A stretch of 5,791 nt of DNA from Conexibacter sp. Lineage in GTDB: Bacteria > Actinomycetota > Thermoleophilia > Solirubrobacterales > Solirubrobacteraceae. The notes under the pieces are model-generated. The model saw only the letters and a list, made by a program, of their open reading frames with translations. It did no database searches and was not told the DNA's origin. Numbering within the stretch: position 1 is the stretch's first letter; every line of letters begins with the position of its first letter. The stretch lies in contig JAOPZD010000060.1 in assembly GCA_025964295.1 (NCBI GenBank), forward strand, positions 1 through 5,791, read 5' to 3'. Both the position numbers and the translations under genes were made by a program. Shown here one piece after another: positions 1 through 5,791 of the stretch.

Positions 1-1
1 G

Positions 2-478
2 CGCGGCGGCGCCGCTGAGGTGGCGCTCGCGGGGATCTCGCTGCTGCCCTCGCTCCTGGCCCTGCGCGGCGGCGACCTGGCCGCCTACCACGGCGTCGAG
101 CACAAGGCGATCGGGGCCTACGAGAGCGGCGCGCGCGACGCGCGCGAGGCGACCAAGGAGCACGACCGCTGTGGCTCGCACCTGATGGCGCCGCTGCTGG
201 CCTCCAACCTCGCCGGGACCGCGCTGCTCAAGCGGACCGTCGAGAAGCCCGGCCCGCTGGCCGGCGCCGTCGTGTCGCTGGCCTCCGTCGGCCTCGCCGT
301 CGAGGTCTTCGCCTGGGCCGAGCGCCACGACGGCTCCACCGCGACCTGGCTCCTGCGCCGCCCCGGCCACGAGCTCCAACGCGTCCTCGGCACCCGCGAG
401 CCCACCGAGGCCCAGCTCGACGTCGGCCGCGCGGCGCTGGCGGAGATCCTCCGCGCCGAGGGCGTCGCGGGTGCGTGA
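2..478 (+). CDS. DUF1385 (YqhQ-like) membrane protein, 5' end missing
   Basis: The frame is open from the window edge, so the true start lies upstream; the GTG at 20 is probably internal. The visible 158 residues carry the DUF1385 signature: YHGVEHKAIGAYESG (nt 86-130), then a conserved H-x-RCG element (HDRCG, about nt 161-175), and near the C-terminus LGTREPTEAQLDV, matching the family's usual 'TTREP' tail. Hydrophobic stretches flank these motifs: LAGISLLPSLLAL before the first, and a helix GPLAGAVVSLASVGLAVEVFAW in the second half. These fit a multi-pass membrane protein. The biochemical function of DUF1385 is unknown; the paired His/Glu and Cys residues have the look of a metal or catalytic site, which is inference. 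The family is usually about 300 residues, so roughly the N-terminal half is outside the window. Its stop overlaps the next gene's start by 8 bp, implying co-transcription. Family assignment is firm. Confidence 0.88.
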   Translation, partial: RGGAAEVALAGISLLPSLLALRGGDLAAYHGVEHKAIGAYESGARDAREATKEHDRCGSHLMAPLLASNLAGTALLKRTVEKPGPLAGAVVSLASVGLAVEVFAWAERHDGSTATWLLRRPGHELQRVLGTREPTEAQLDVGRAALAEILRAEGVAGA

Positions 479-1520
479 CACGGTCCTGGCCGGGCTCGGC
501 GCGGTCGCCCTGGCGGCCGGCGCCGTCCCCGCCGCGGCGCAGCCCGTGCATCTGCGCGGCACCGCGTACGAGTTCAACGACGTCAAGGTCCGGCTCGGCG
601 GCGCGCAGGTCCGGGTCGCGGAGGACCCGACGCTGGGCGCGACGGTCAAGGCGGATGGCCGGTACGACCTGGAGGTGCCCGACGGGCGCAGGGTCACGCC
701 CTACATCAACGCGGCGGGGCACCACACGATCTACCTCCAGACGTTCACGACCGGCGGTCAGGACCTCGAGCGCGTCAACTTCCAGGTGCCCAGCGACGCG
801 ATCTACCGCGCGCTGGCCGCGCTGCTGTCGGTGCCGGTCGGCGCGGACGGCAACCCGGTCGGCTGCGCGATCGTCTCGACGTTCAGCACGCGCGACGTCC
901 GCGACGTCGGCTTCGACGCCTTCACCGGCTACGGCGCCCACGGCATCGCCGGCGCGACCGCCTTCGCGACCCCGGCGCTGCCCGCGCCCATCTACTTCAA
1001 CAAGCAGGTCGTCCCCGACCGCGCGCAGCCCTCCTCGTCCGAGGACGGCGGCGTGATCTGGCCCGTCGTGGCGCCCGGCACCTACACGATCCACGCCCGC
1101 CATAGGACCACCGCCTTCGCGCCGTTCACCGCCACCTGCGCAGCCGGCCGGATCGTCAACGCCAACCCGCCTTGGGGCCTGCACCAGCTCGGCAAGGCCA
1201 ACCCCACCACGATCCGGGTCCGCCGCTCAGGCGACCGGATCGCCGGCCTGCGCCTGACGGAGGTCCCCCGTGGCGCCGCGGTCACCGCCACCTGCTCCGG
1301 GACCGGCTGCCCCTTCACGACCCGGACGCTTGCCCGCGCCATGCAGGGCCCGACCCTCACCCTCGCCCTCCCGGGCCGGGGCATCCACCGCGCCCAGACC
1401 CTCTCGGTCCTCGTGACCGCCCACGCCCACGACGGCAGGCTCGTCCGCTTCACCGGCGGCACGTCCACCACCCTCTGCGTCCCCCTCGGCGAGACCAAGC
1501 CGCGGAAGCGCTGTCCGTAG
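471..1520 (+). CDS. Secreted carboxypeptidase-regulatory-like domain protein
   Basis: This is a 349-residue exported protein of unknown function. The GTG start at 471 is supported by GAGGG 8 nt upstream (458-462) and by a signal peptide directly after it: a short MRD n-region, a hydrophobic core (residues 5-20) and a likely cleavage after AAA at residue 23. Residues 28-105 (GGAQVRVAEDP, ADGRYDLEVPDG) look like a carboxypeptidase-regulatory/transthyretin-like beta-sandwich. A second such unit may span about 130-245, ending in the APGTYTIHARH strand. The C-terminal 100 residues contain 'VPRGAAVTATCSGTGCPF', a module I recall in many exported Thermoleophilia proteins. The six cysteines (132, 223, 275, 280, 336, 348) are all in the mature part and could form disulfides. 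No transmembrane anchor or sorting signal follows. Overlap with the DUF1385 gene implies translational coupling. No catalytic motif is visible, so a binding or structural envelope role is the most that can be inferred. Confidence 0.8.
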   Translation: MRDTVLAGLGAVALAAGAVPAAAQPVHLRGTAYEFNDVKVRLGGAQVRVAEDPTLGATVKADGRYDLEVPDGRRVTPYINAAGHHTIYLQTFTTGGQDLERVNFQVPSDAIYRALAALLSVPVGADGNPVGCAIVSTFSTRDVRDVGFDAFTGYGAHGIAGATAFATPALPAPIYFNKQVVPDRAQPSSSEDGGVIWPVVAPGTYTIHARHRTTAFAPFTATCAAGRIVNANPPWGLHQLGKANPTTIRVRRSGDRIAGLRLTEVPRGAAVTATCSGTGCPFTTRTLARAMQGPTLTLALPGRGIHRAQTLSVLVTAHAHDGRLVRFTGGTSTTLCVPLGETKPRKRCP

Positions 1521-1557
1521 CGGCCCGGCGCTACGCCGCTTCGCGGCCGCCGTAGCG
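1516..1557. terminator. Candidate bidirectional hairpin terminator with three alternating arms
   Basis: CGTAGCG at 1516-1522 and 1551-1557 flanks its reverse complement CGCTACG at 1529-1535. The middle arm can pair left (7-bp stem, 6-nt loop) or right (6-bp stem at 1529-1534/1552-1557, plus an inner GCCGC/GCGGC stem at 1535-1539/1543-1547 with a 3-nt loop). It overlaps the stop codons of the converging genes on either side, the place expected for a shared terminator. No T-run follows on either strand, so classical intrinsic termination is uncertain. Confidence 0.45.
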
Positions 1558-1722
1558 CAGGCTCAGGCGGTCCAGCGCGGCGATCTCGTCGAACTCGTCT
1601 GCGAGCCACGACGGCGTCGCGTCGTCCGGCACCGCCGGCACGCGGTAGATGAACCAGACCATGGCGAGCAGGGCCACCACCGTCTCGGCGACCGTGAAGA
1701 TGATGGCCTCCGGCTCGTGCAT
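1531..1722 (-). CDS. Small single-pass membrane protein, unknown function (63 aa)
   Basis: I do not recognise this protein. It reads from ATG at 1722 to TAG at 1531-1533. A hydrophobic helix covers about residues 6-26 (AIIFTVAETVVALLAMVWFIY). It is followed by Arg27, a Pro-rich link (VPAVPDDATP), and an acidic amphipathic tail (WLADEFDEIAALDRLSLRY). The frame stays open upstream to a GTG at 1833 (100 aa), but codon use decides the start. Within 1531-1722 only about two codons end in A or T, whereas 1723-1833 has about eight in 37 codons, so coding sequence begins at 1722. No strong Shine-Dalgarno is visible. The gene converges with the secreted-protein gene and diverges from the acyltransferase. 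The start-proximal helix with charged Glu residues at 3, 5 and 13 and the basic residue after it suggest an N-out, C-in orientation, which is inference. Confidence 0.62.
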   Translation of the reverse strand: MHEPEAIIFTVAETVVALLAMVWFIYRVPAVPDDATPSWLADEFDEIAALDRLSLRYGGREAA

Positions 1723-1811
1723 CAGGGCCAACAGCCTACGACCAACGGCAACCCACCTGATCGGGGAGTATCGGTCGGCGACGGACCCGCCGAGCCCTAG
1801 GATCCGCCGCC
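1723..1811. promoter_or_regulatory. Divergent intergenic region (small membrane protein / acyltransferase)
   Basis: This 89-bp gap separates two divergent starts and is less G+C-biased than the flanking genes, so it should hold promoters for both. AGGA at 1799-1802, 9 nt before the ATG at 1812, is a plausible ribosome binding site for the acyltransferase. I cannot identify convincing -35/-10 pairs on either strand. Confidence 0.35.
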
Positions 1812-2903
1812 ATGGCTCAGCCCGGTCCACCACTCAGCGGCGCGACGATCGGTGACGCGCCCTCCGAGGCGGTCGCTCCGCCACCCGGCAACCCGCGCTT
1901 CCCGCTGCTCGACGGCGTGCGGGCGGTGGCCGCGCTGGGCGTCTTCGCCTACCACGTCCATCGCGTCACGCCGTTCCCCGGCTTCGCCGGGCGGCTCGCC
2001 GGCCACGGCAACTTCGGCGTCGTGCTGTTCTTCCTGCTGTCGGGCTTCCTGCTGTACCGGCCGTTCGTGGCGGCGCGGGCGGGGCTCGCGCGGCCGGTCG
2101 CTCCAGGCACCTTCTACGCGCGGCGCGCGCTGCGGATCGTCCCGGCGTTCTTCGTGGCCTTGGCTGTGCTGGCGATCTGGCCCGGGCTCGACGCGTTCGG
2201 CCAGTACTGGTGGCGGCACGTCACGTTCACGCAGATCTACTGGAGCTCGAGCGTCTTCACGGGCATCCACGTGGCCTGGAGCCTCTGCATCGAGGTGTCG
2301 TTCTACGCCCTGCTGCCGCTGTACGCGCTCGTCGCCCGCCGCCGCAGGCTCTCGGTGACCGTCGAGCTCAGCGTGCTCGCCGCGCTGGCCATCGCCTCGG
2401 CGGTGGCCCATCAAGCGACGGCGTCGTCGCTGCCGGCGAACTGGGGCTTCACGCTGCCGATGACCTTCTACCTGTTCGCGGTCGGCATGGCCGTGGCGGT
2501 CCTCGACGTCCACCTGCCCGGTGGCGTCGCGCGGCTCCCGCTGATCCGCCTGGCGTGGCCGGCGGCCGCGGTGCTCTTCGTCCTCATCTCGGCGGCGACC
2601 AGGACGGACGCGCTCGGCGCGGTCCACCCGGTCTACGCGATCGTGGCGGTCCTGGTGCTGGTCCCCGCGACGGACCGGACGCGCGTGGTCCGCGGTCCGC
2701 TGGGGCGCGCGCTGGCCTGGGGCGGCCTGATCAGCTACGCGTTCTACCTCTACCACGAGGACCTGGTCCTGGAGATCGGCCGCCACGTGTCGTCGCCGTG
2801 GCTGTGCGCCGCGCTCAGCCTGCCGGCGGTGGTCGCCGCGGCGGCGGCGAGCTTCTACGTGATCGAGCAGCCGGCGCTGCGGCTCAAGCGCTCGCTGCGC
2901 TGA
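1812..2903 (+). CDS. Acyltransferase 3 family integral membrane protein
   Basis: This 363-residue protein belongs to the acyltransferase-3 family (OafA/YrhL type, PF01757). These multi-pass inner-membrane proteins move acyl groups, often acetyl, onto sugars of surface polysaccharides, peptidoglycan, glycolipids or antibiotics. Family motifs appear in order: FPLLDGVRAVAALGVFAYH (residues 30-48, with Arg37 and the probable catalytic His48), GVVLFFLLSGFLL (69-81), FYARRALRIVPAFF (101-114), WSLCIEVSFYALLPL (156-170, conserved Glu161), GLISYAFYLYHEDLV (305-319, His315) and a closing SFYVIEQPALRLKR. About ten hydrophobic segments are seen and the length is typical for a stand-alone member without a fused SGNH domain. 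The first ~27 residues are a Pro/Ala-rich cytoplasmic tail. The start is ATG at 1812 with AGGA 9 nt upstream. No sugar-biosynthesis neighbour is visible, so the acceptor cannot be named. The last 20 bp overlap the convergent tetR gene. Confidence 0.9.
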   Translation: MAQPGPPLSGATIGDAPSEAVAPPPGNPRFPLLDGVRAVAALGVFAYHVHRVTPFPGFAGRLAGHGNFGVVLFFLLSGFLLYRPFVAARAGLARPVAPGTFYARRALRIVPAFFVALAVLAIWPGLDAFGQYWWRHVTFTQIYWSSSVFTGIHVAWSLCIEVSFYALLPLYALVARRRRLSVTVELSVLAALAIASAVAHQATASSLPANWGFTLPMTFYLFAVGMAVAVLDVHLPGGVARLPLIRLAWPAAAVLFVLISAATRTDALGAVHPVYAIVAVLVLVPATDRTRVVRGPLGRALAWGGLISYAFYLYHEDLVLEIGRHVSSPWLCAALSLPAVVAAAAASFYVIEQPALRLKRSLR

Positions 2904-3498
2904 CGCCGGCCGACGTCAGCACCGCGTCGCACAGGCCCTGCCAGCCCGCGCAGATCTCGTCCAGCGACATGCCGCGCAGGTCGCGCTGGTAGAGGAACGG
3001 CTCCGCCGCGAGCGGGCCGAGGAGCGCGTCGACGAGGTACTCGTGGTGGGGCGTTTCGCCGCAGGCCTGGCGCAGGAGCAGCGACACGTGCGTGTGGTAG
3101 AAGGCGTAGACGGGGTGGCCGTAGCGCTTGGAGCCGCCCATCAGCTCGCCCGCCTGGATGTAGATCGCGTGGCCGTCGAGGAAGCGCAGCAGGCCTTCGC
3201 CGAAGGCGTGCAGCCGGACCTGCGGCGGTGCGCCCGGACCGAGCGGCGCCGCGCCGCGGATCAAGGCGTCCTGGAAGGCCTGCTCCGGCTCGGAGATCAA
3301 GGCCCTCAACAACGAGGAGCGGTCGCCGAAGCGCCGGTAGAGCGTGCCCTTGCCGACGCCCGCCTCGGCCGCGACGTCGTCCATCGACATGCAGTCGATG
3401 CCGACGCGCTCGATCAGCCGCGCGGTCGCGCAGAGGATGCGCTCGCGGTTGCGCCGGGCATCGGCGCGCTCCCGCTCGGCGGGAGCGGCGTCAGACAT
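2884..3498 (-). CDS. TetR/AcrR-family transcriptional repressor
   Basis: This is a 204-residue TetR-type regulator. The N-terminal DNA-binding domain is complete: RRNRERILCATARLIERVG (residues 15-33), then the helix-turn-helix SMDDVAAEAGVGKGTLYRRFGDRSSLL (38-64), with recognition helix near 48-56. Residues from about 70 onward form the variable ligand-binding and dimerisation domain, which does not reveal the ligand. Five cysteines (23, 36, 146, 183, 190) are notable. I chose ATG 3498 because it gives the usual short charged N-tail; GTG codons at 3522 and 3531 are alternatives, the latter 1 nt after the FMN-reductase stop and 6 nt from AGGCGG. It is the last gene of a three-gene operon, so it is probably autoregulated through the paired palindromes upstream of the YceI gene. 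Its 3' end overlaps the convergent acyltransferase gene by 20 bp. Confidence 0.9.
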   Translation of the reverse strand: MSDAAPAERERADARRNRERILCATARLIERVGIDCMSMDDVAAEAGVGKGTLYRRFGDRSSLLRALISEPEQAFQDALIRGAAPLGPGAPPQVRLHAFGEGLLRFLDGHAIYIQAGELMGGSKRYGHPVYAFYHTHVSLLLRQACGETPHHEYLVDALLGPLAAEPFLYQRDLRGMSLDEICAGWQGLCDAVLTSAGVSAASA

Positions 3499-3532
3499 CG
3501 GAAGCTCGAGCTTGGGGACCACATCGAGCACG

Positions 3533-4099
3533 TTAAACCGCCTGGGAGTCCTGGGCTCCCACCCGTGCGGCCAGGACGCCGAGGAGCTCCTCGAGCGCGT
3601 TGCGCAGATCGGGCTCGACGAGATGGCCGTCGTCGCCGAAGGCACCGCTGGCCTGGCCGACGGGCAGCTCGCCGTCGAGCACGTCGGCGCCGATGATGCC
3701 GAGGACCTTCTTGGTCTCGGCCTGGGCCCAGACCGCGCCGAACAGGCCGGTCGACGCGCCGACGACCGCCACGGGCTTGCCGCGCAGCGCGTTGTCGGGG
3801 AACGGGCGGGACGCCCAGTCCAGCGCGTTCTTCAGCGCGCCGGGGATCGAGCCGTTGAACTCCGGGGTGGAGATCAGGACGCCGTCGGCCGCGGCGATCG
3901 CCTCACGCAGGTGCGCGACGGCGGGGTCGACGGGCTCGACGTCGAGGTCGGCGTCGTACGGAGGCAGGTCCCGGAGGCCGTCGTAGACCTCCAGCTCAGC
4001 CCCGGACGGCAGCGACATCGCCGCCGCCCGGAGGAGGGCCGTGTTGTGGGACCCGCTCCGAAGGCTTCCGGAGAGGCCGAGGATGCGGATCGCAGACAT
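3533..4099 (-). CDS. NADPH-dependent FMN reductase / quinone reductase family
   Basis: This 188-residue flavodoxin-fold oxidoreductase (PF03358, ChrR/YieF/azoreductase-like) is probably cytosolic. Family members bind FMN and use NAD(P)H to reduce quinones, azo dyes, chromate or free flavin. Visible motifs are the FMN-phosphate loop GLSGSLRSGSHN (residues 8-19), the hallmark TPEFNGSIPGALKNALDW (78-95) contacting the isoalloxazine, and VGASTGLFGAVWAQ (113-126). Length and motif spacing are normal and nothing is truncated. The start ATG at 4099 lies 15 nt after the YceI stop. AAGGA at 4112-4116 overlaps that stop and precedes the ATG by 12 nt, a slightly long spacing that hints at coupled translation. 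The TetR gene follows, beginning 34 nt after its stop. The real substrate cannot be read from sequence; the YceI partner points toward quinones, by inference. Confidence 0.9.
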   Translation of the reverse strand: MSAIRILGLSGSLRSGSHNTALLRAAAMSLPSGAELEVYDGLRDLPPYDADLDVEPVDPAVAHLREAIAAADGVLISTPEFNGSIPGALKNALDWASRPFPDNALRGKPVAVVGASTGLFGAVWAQAETKKVLGIIGADVLDGELPVGQASGAFGDDGHLVEPDLRNALEELLGVLAARVGAQDSQAV

Positions 4100-4114
4100 G
4101 GTTCGAGTGGGTCC

Positions 4115-4645
4115 TTACGCCTGCTTGACGAGCTGCAGGTCGACGGTGAGGGTGACGTCCCACGCGACGGCGTCGCCGCCGTTGGGGAGGGCGTTCTGCC
4201 AGTTGAGGCCGAACTCGCGGCGGTCGACCGTGGTCGACAGCTCGAACGCGACGCGCTCGTTGCCGTAGGGGTCGGCGCCGGCGGCGACGTTGCCGGTGGC
4301 GACGACCGTCTTGGTCACGCCGCGGATCGTCAGCTCGCCGGTGACCTCGCCGGTGCCGTCGTCGTTGAGCTTGACGTCGGTCGAGCGGAAGGTGACCGTC
4401 GGGGTCGACTCGGCGTTGAAGAACTCCTCGCTGAGGAGGTGGCCCTTGAAGTTGGCCTCGTCGATGGTGATCGAGGAGACATCGGCGGTGCCGGTCAGGA
4501 CGCCGTCGGTCAGCGCGGCGTCGTACTTCTCGAACGAGCTGCGGAAGGTGGCCAGGCCGTTGTACTTGACGCCGAAGCCGATGGAGCTGTGGACGGGATC
4601 GAGGCCGTAGGTGCCGGCGGGGATCTCGGTGACGGTGGTGCTCAT
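4115..4645 (-). CDS. YceI family lipid/polyisoprenoid-binding protein
   Basis: This 176-residue protein has the lipocalin-like YceI beta-barrel (PF04264), a family known to bind amphiphilic molecules such as polyisoprenoids and isoprenoid quinones. Motifs seen are GTYGLDPVHSSIGFGVKY (residues 11-28, with the conserved DPxHS), EEFFNAESTPTVTFRST (73-89), GELTIRGVTKTV (103-114) and DRREFGLNW (141-149). There is no signal peptide, unlike periplasmic E. coli YceI, so a cytosolic form is expected, as is common for the short actinobacterial members. The start at ATG 4645 is well set by AGGAGA (4652-4657) 6 nt upstream. It is the first gene of the operon, directly downstream of the TetR-type promoter and operators. 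A role in carrying or buffering a hydrophobic substrate for the adjacent FMN reductase is inferred from context only. Confidence 0.92.
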   Translation of the reverse strand: MSTTVTEIPAGTYGLDPVHSSIGFGVKYNGLATFRSSFEKYDAALTDGVLTGTADVSSITIDEANFKGHLLSEEFFNAESTPTVTFRSTDVKLNDDGTGEVTGELTIRGVTKTVVATGNVAAGADPYGNERVAFELSTTVDRREFGLNWQNALPNGGDAVAWDVTLTVDLQLVKQA

Positions 4646-4651
4646 GGTGAA

Positions 4652-4657
4652 TCTCCT
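4652..4657 (-). promoter_or_regulatory. Strong Shine-Dalgarno for the YceI gene
   Basis: AGGAGA on the minus strand lies 6 nt before the ATG at 4645, an optimal position. It is the clearest ribosome binding site in the window and fixes the YceI start. Confidence 0.8.
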
Positions 4658-4673
4658 GGGGAGCGGGTGAAAG

Positions 4674-4691
4674 GTGGACTGGAGTCCGCTT
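4674..4691 (-). promoter_or_regulatory. Putative TetR operator O1 (downstream of transcription start)
   Basis: On the minus strand this reads AAGCGGACTCCAGTCCAC, an inverted repeat with GGACT/AGTCC core arms and a 2-nt centre. It matches O2 at 15 of 18 positions and lies 33 bp from it, about three helical turns, so both would face the same side of the DNA. It falls just after the predicted transcription start, where a bound repressor would block elongation or initiation. Binding by the operon's own TetR protein is inferred. Confidence 0.68.
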
Positions 4692-4700
4692 GTGTCGACA

Positions 4701-4730
4701 ACTATAGCGGACTTCAGTCCGCTTATACAA
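4701..4730 (-). promoter_or_regulatory. Sigma-70-like promoter of the YceI-FMN reductase-TetR operon
   Basis: On the minus strand TTGTAT (4725-4730) and TATAGT (4701-4706) are separated by 18 bp. The -10 matches the TATAAT consensus at 5 of 6 positions and the -35 keeps TTG. Transcription should start near 4694, inside the palindrome TGTCGACA (4693-4700), giving a leader of about 50 nt before the YceI ATG. A-T-rich hexamers like these stand out in this very GC-rich DNA. Confidence 0.65.
4707..4724 (-). promoter_or_regulatory. Putative TetR operator O2 (fills the -35/-10 spacer)
   Basis: On the minus strand this reads AAGCGGACTGAAGTCCGC. Counting the flanking base at 4706 it contains a perfect 8-bp inverted repeat, AGCGGACT/AGTCCGCT, around a 2-nt centre (4706-4723). 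It occupies exactly the 18-bp spacer of the predicted promoter, so a bound TetR dimer would exclude RNA polymerase. Size and symmetry fit TetR-family operators. Confidence 0.75.
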
Positions 4731-4779
4731 GTGGGGGACGGTCTTCAAGGACCCGACCCCTGCGGCCGATGGAAGGGGC

Positions 4780-5791
<1,012 letters not shown>

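Noticed and set aside
228..1184. Leftward open frame (318 codons) antisense to DUF1385 and the secreted protein
   Set aside because: Low-complexity Arg/Gly/Asp-rich translation spanning two genes that are supported by family motifs, a signal peptide and coupled starts.
1741..1811. Promoter hexamers or an operator in the divergent gap before the acyltransferase
   Set aside because: Short matches such as GTATCG or GATACT occur but none forms a convincing -35/-10 pair, and no palindrome like AAGCGGACTNNAGTCCRC is present.
1723..1833. N-terminal extension of the small membrane protein to GTG 1833 (100 residues)
   Set aside because: Codons here end in A or T far more often than in 1531-1722, and the extension would run into the acyltransferase coding start.
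1797..2786. Leftward open frame (329 codons) antisense to the acyltransferase
   Set aside because: The product is a charged Arg/Glu/Gln/Asp-rich sequence typical of antisense reading of GC-rich genes; the plus strand has clear acyltransferase-3 motifs.
3499..3645. Extension of the TetR gene to a start at 3645
   Set aside because: It would overlap the end of the FMN-reductase gene by over 100 bp, and the added residues are Ser/Arg/Pro-rich and unlike TetR N-termini.

Overview
The window is high-GC bacterial DNA whose genes use G or C at almost every third codon position. Two traits suggest an actinomycete-type genome, possibly Thermoleophilia (Solirubrobacter/Conexibacter-like): this codon use, and a secreted protein ending in a 'CxGxGCPF' module that I recall as common in that group. 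The placement is inference, not proof. I see seven genes, two of them cut by the window edges. There is no tRNA, rRNA, CRISPR array, insertion sequence or other mobile element.

Left part (1-1557, + strand): the 3' end of a DUF1385/YqhQ-family membrane protein overlaps by 8 bp the start of a secreted protein with a carboxypeptidase-regulatory-like fold, so the two are probably translated together. A set of inverted CGTAGCG arms covers the stop codons of this secreted-protein gene and of a converging gene, and could act as a terminator.

Middle (1531-2903): a small minus-strand gene encodes a 63-residue protein with one membrane helix. Across an 89-bp divergent gap lies a full-length acyltransferase-3 family membrane protein on the + strand. 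Its last 20 bp overlap the convergent tetR gene.

Right part (2884-4645, - strand): a compact operon is read as YceI-family lipid/quinone-binding protein, then NADPH-dependent FMN reductase, then TetR repressor. Upstream of it is a well-formed promoter (TTGTAT - 18 bp - TATAGT). Two 18-bp near-palindromes (AAGCGGACTNNAGTCCRC) sit 33 bp apart: one exactly fills the -35/-10 spacer and the other lies just after the predicted transcription start. This is the layout of an autoregulated TetR circuit. The gene content suggests a response to quinone-like or hydrophobic electrophilic compounds, which is inference.

Right edge (4780-5791, + strand): an FtsH-type AAA+ ATPase is divergent from that operon and shares its 134-bp control region. 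It has all ATPase motifs but only one predicted membrane helix before the AAA domain, where classical FtsH has two. The protease domain, if present, lies outside the window. The most notable content is the operator-promoter architecture and the unusual FtsH N-terminus; I found no clearly new type of system.
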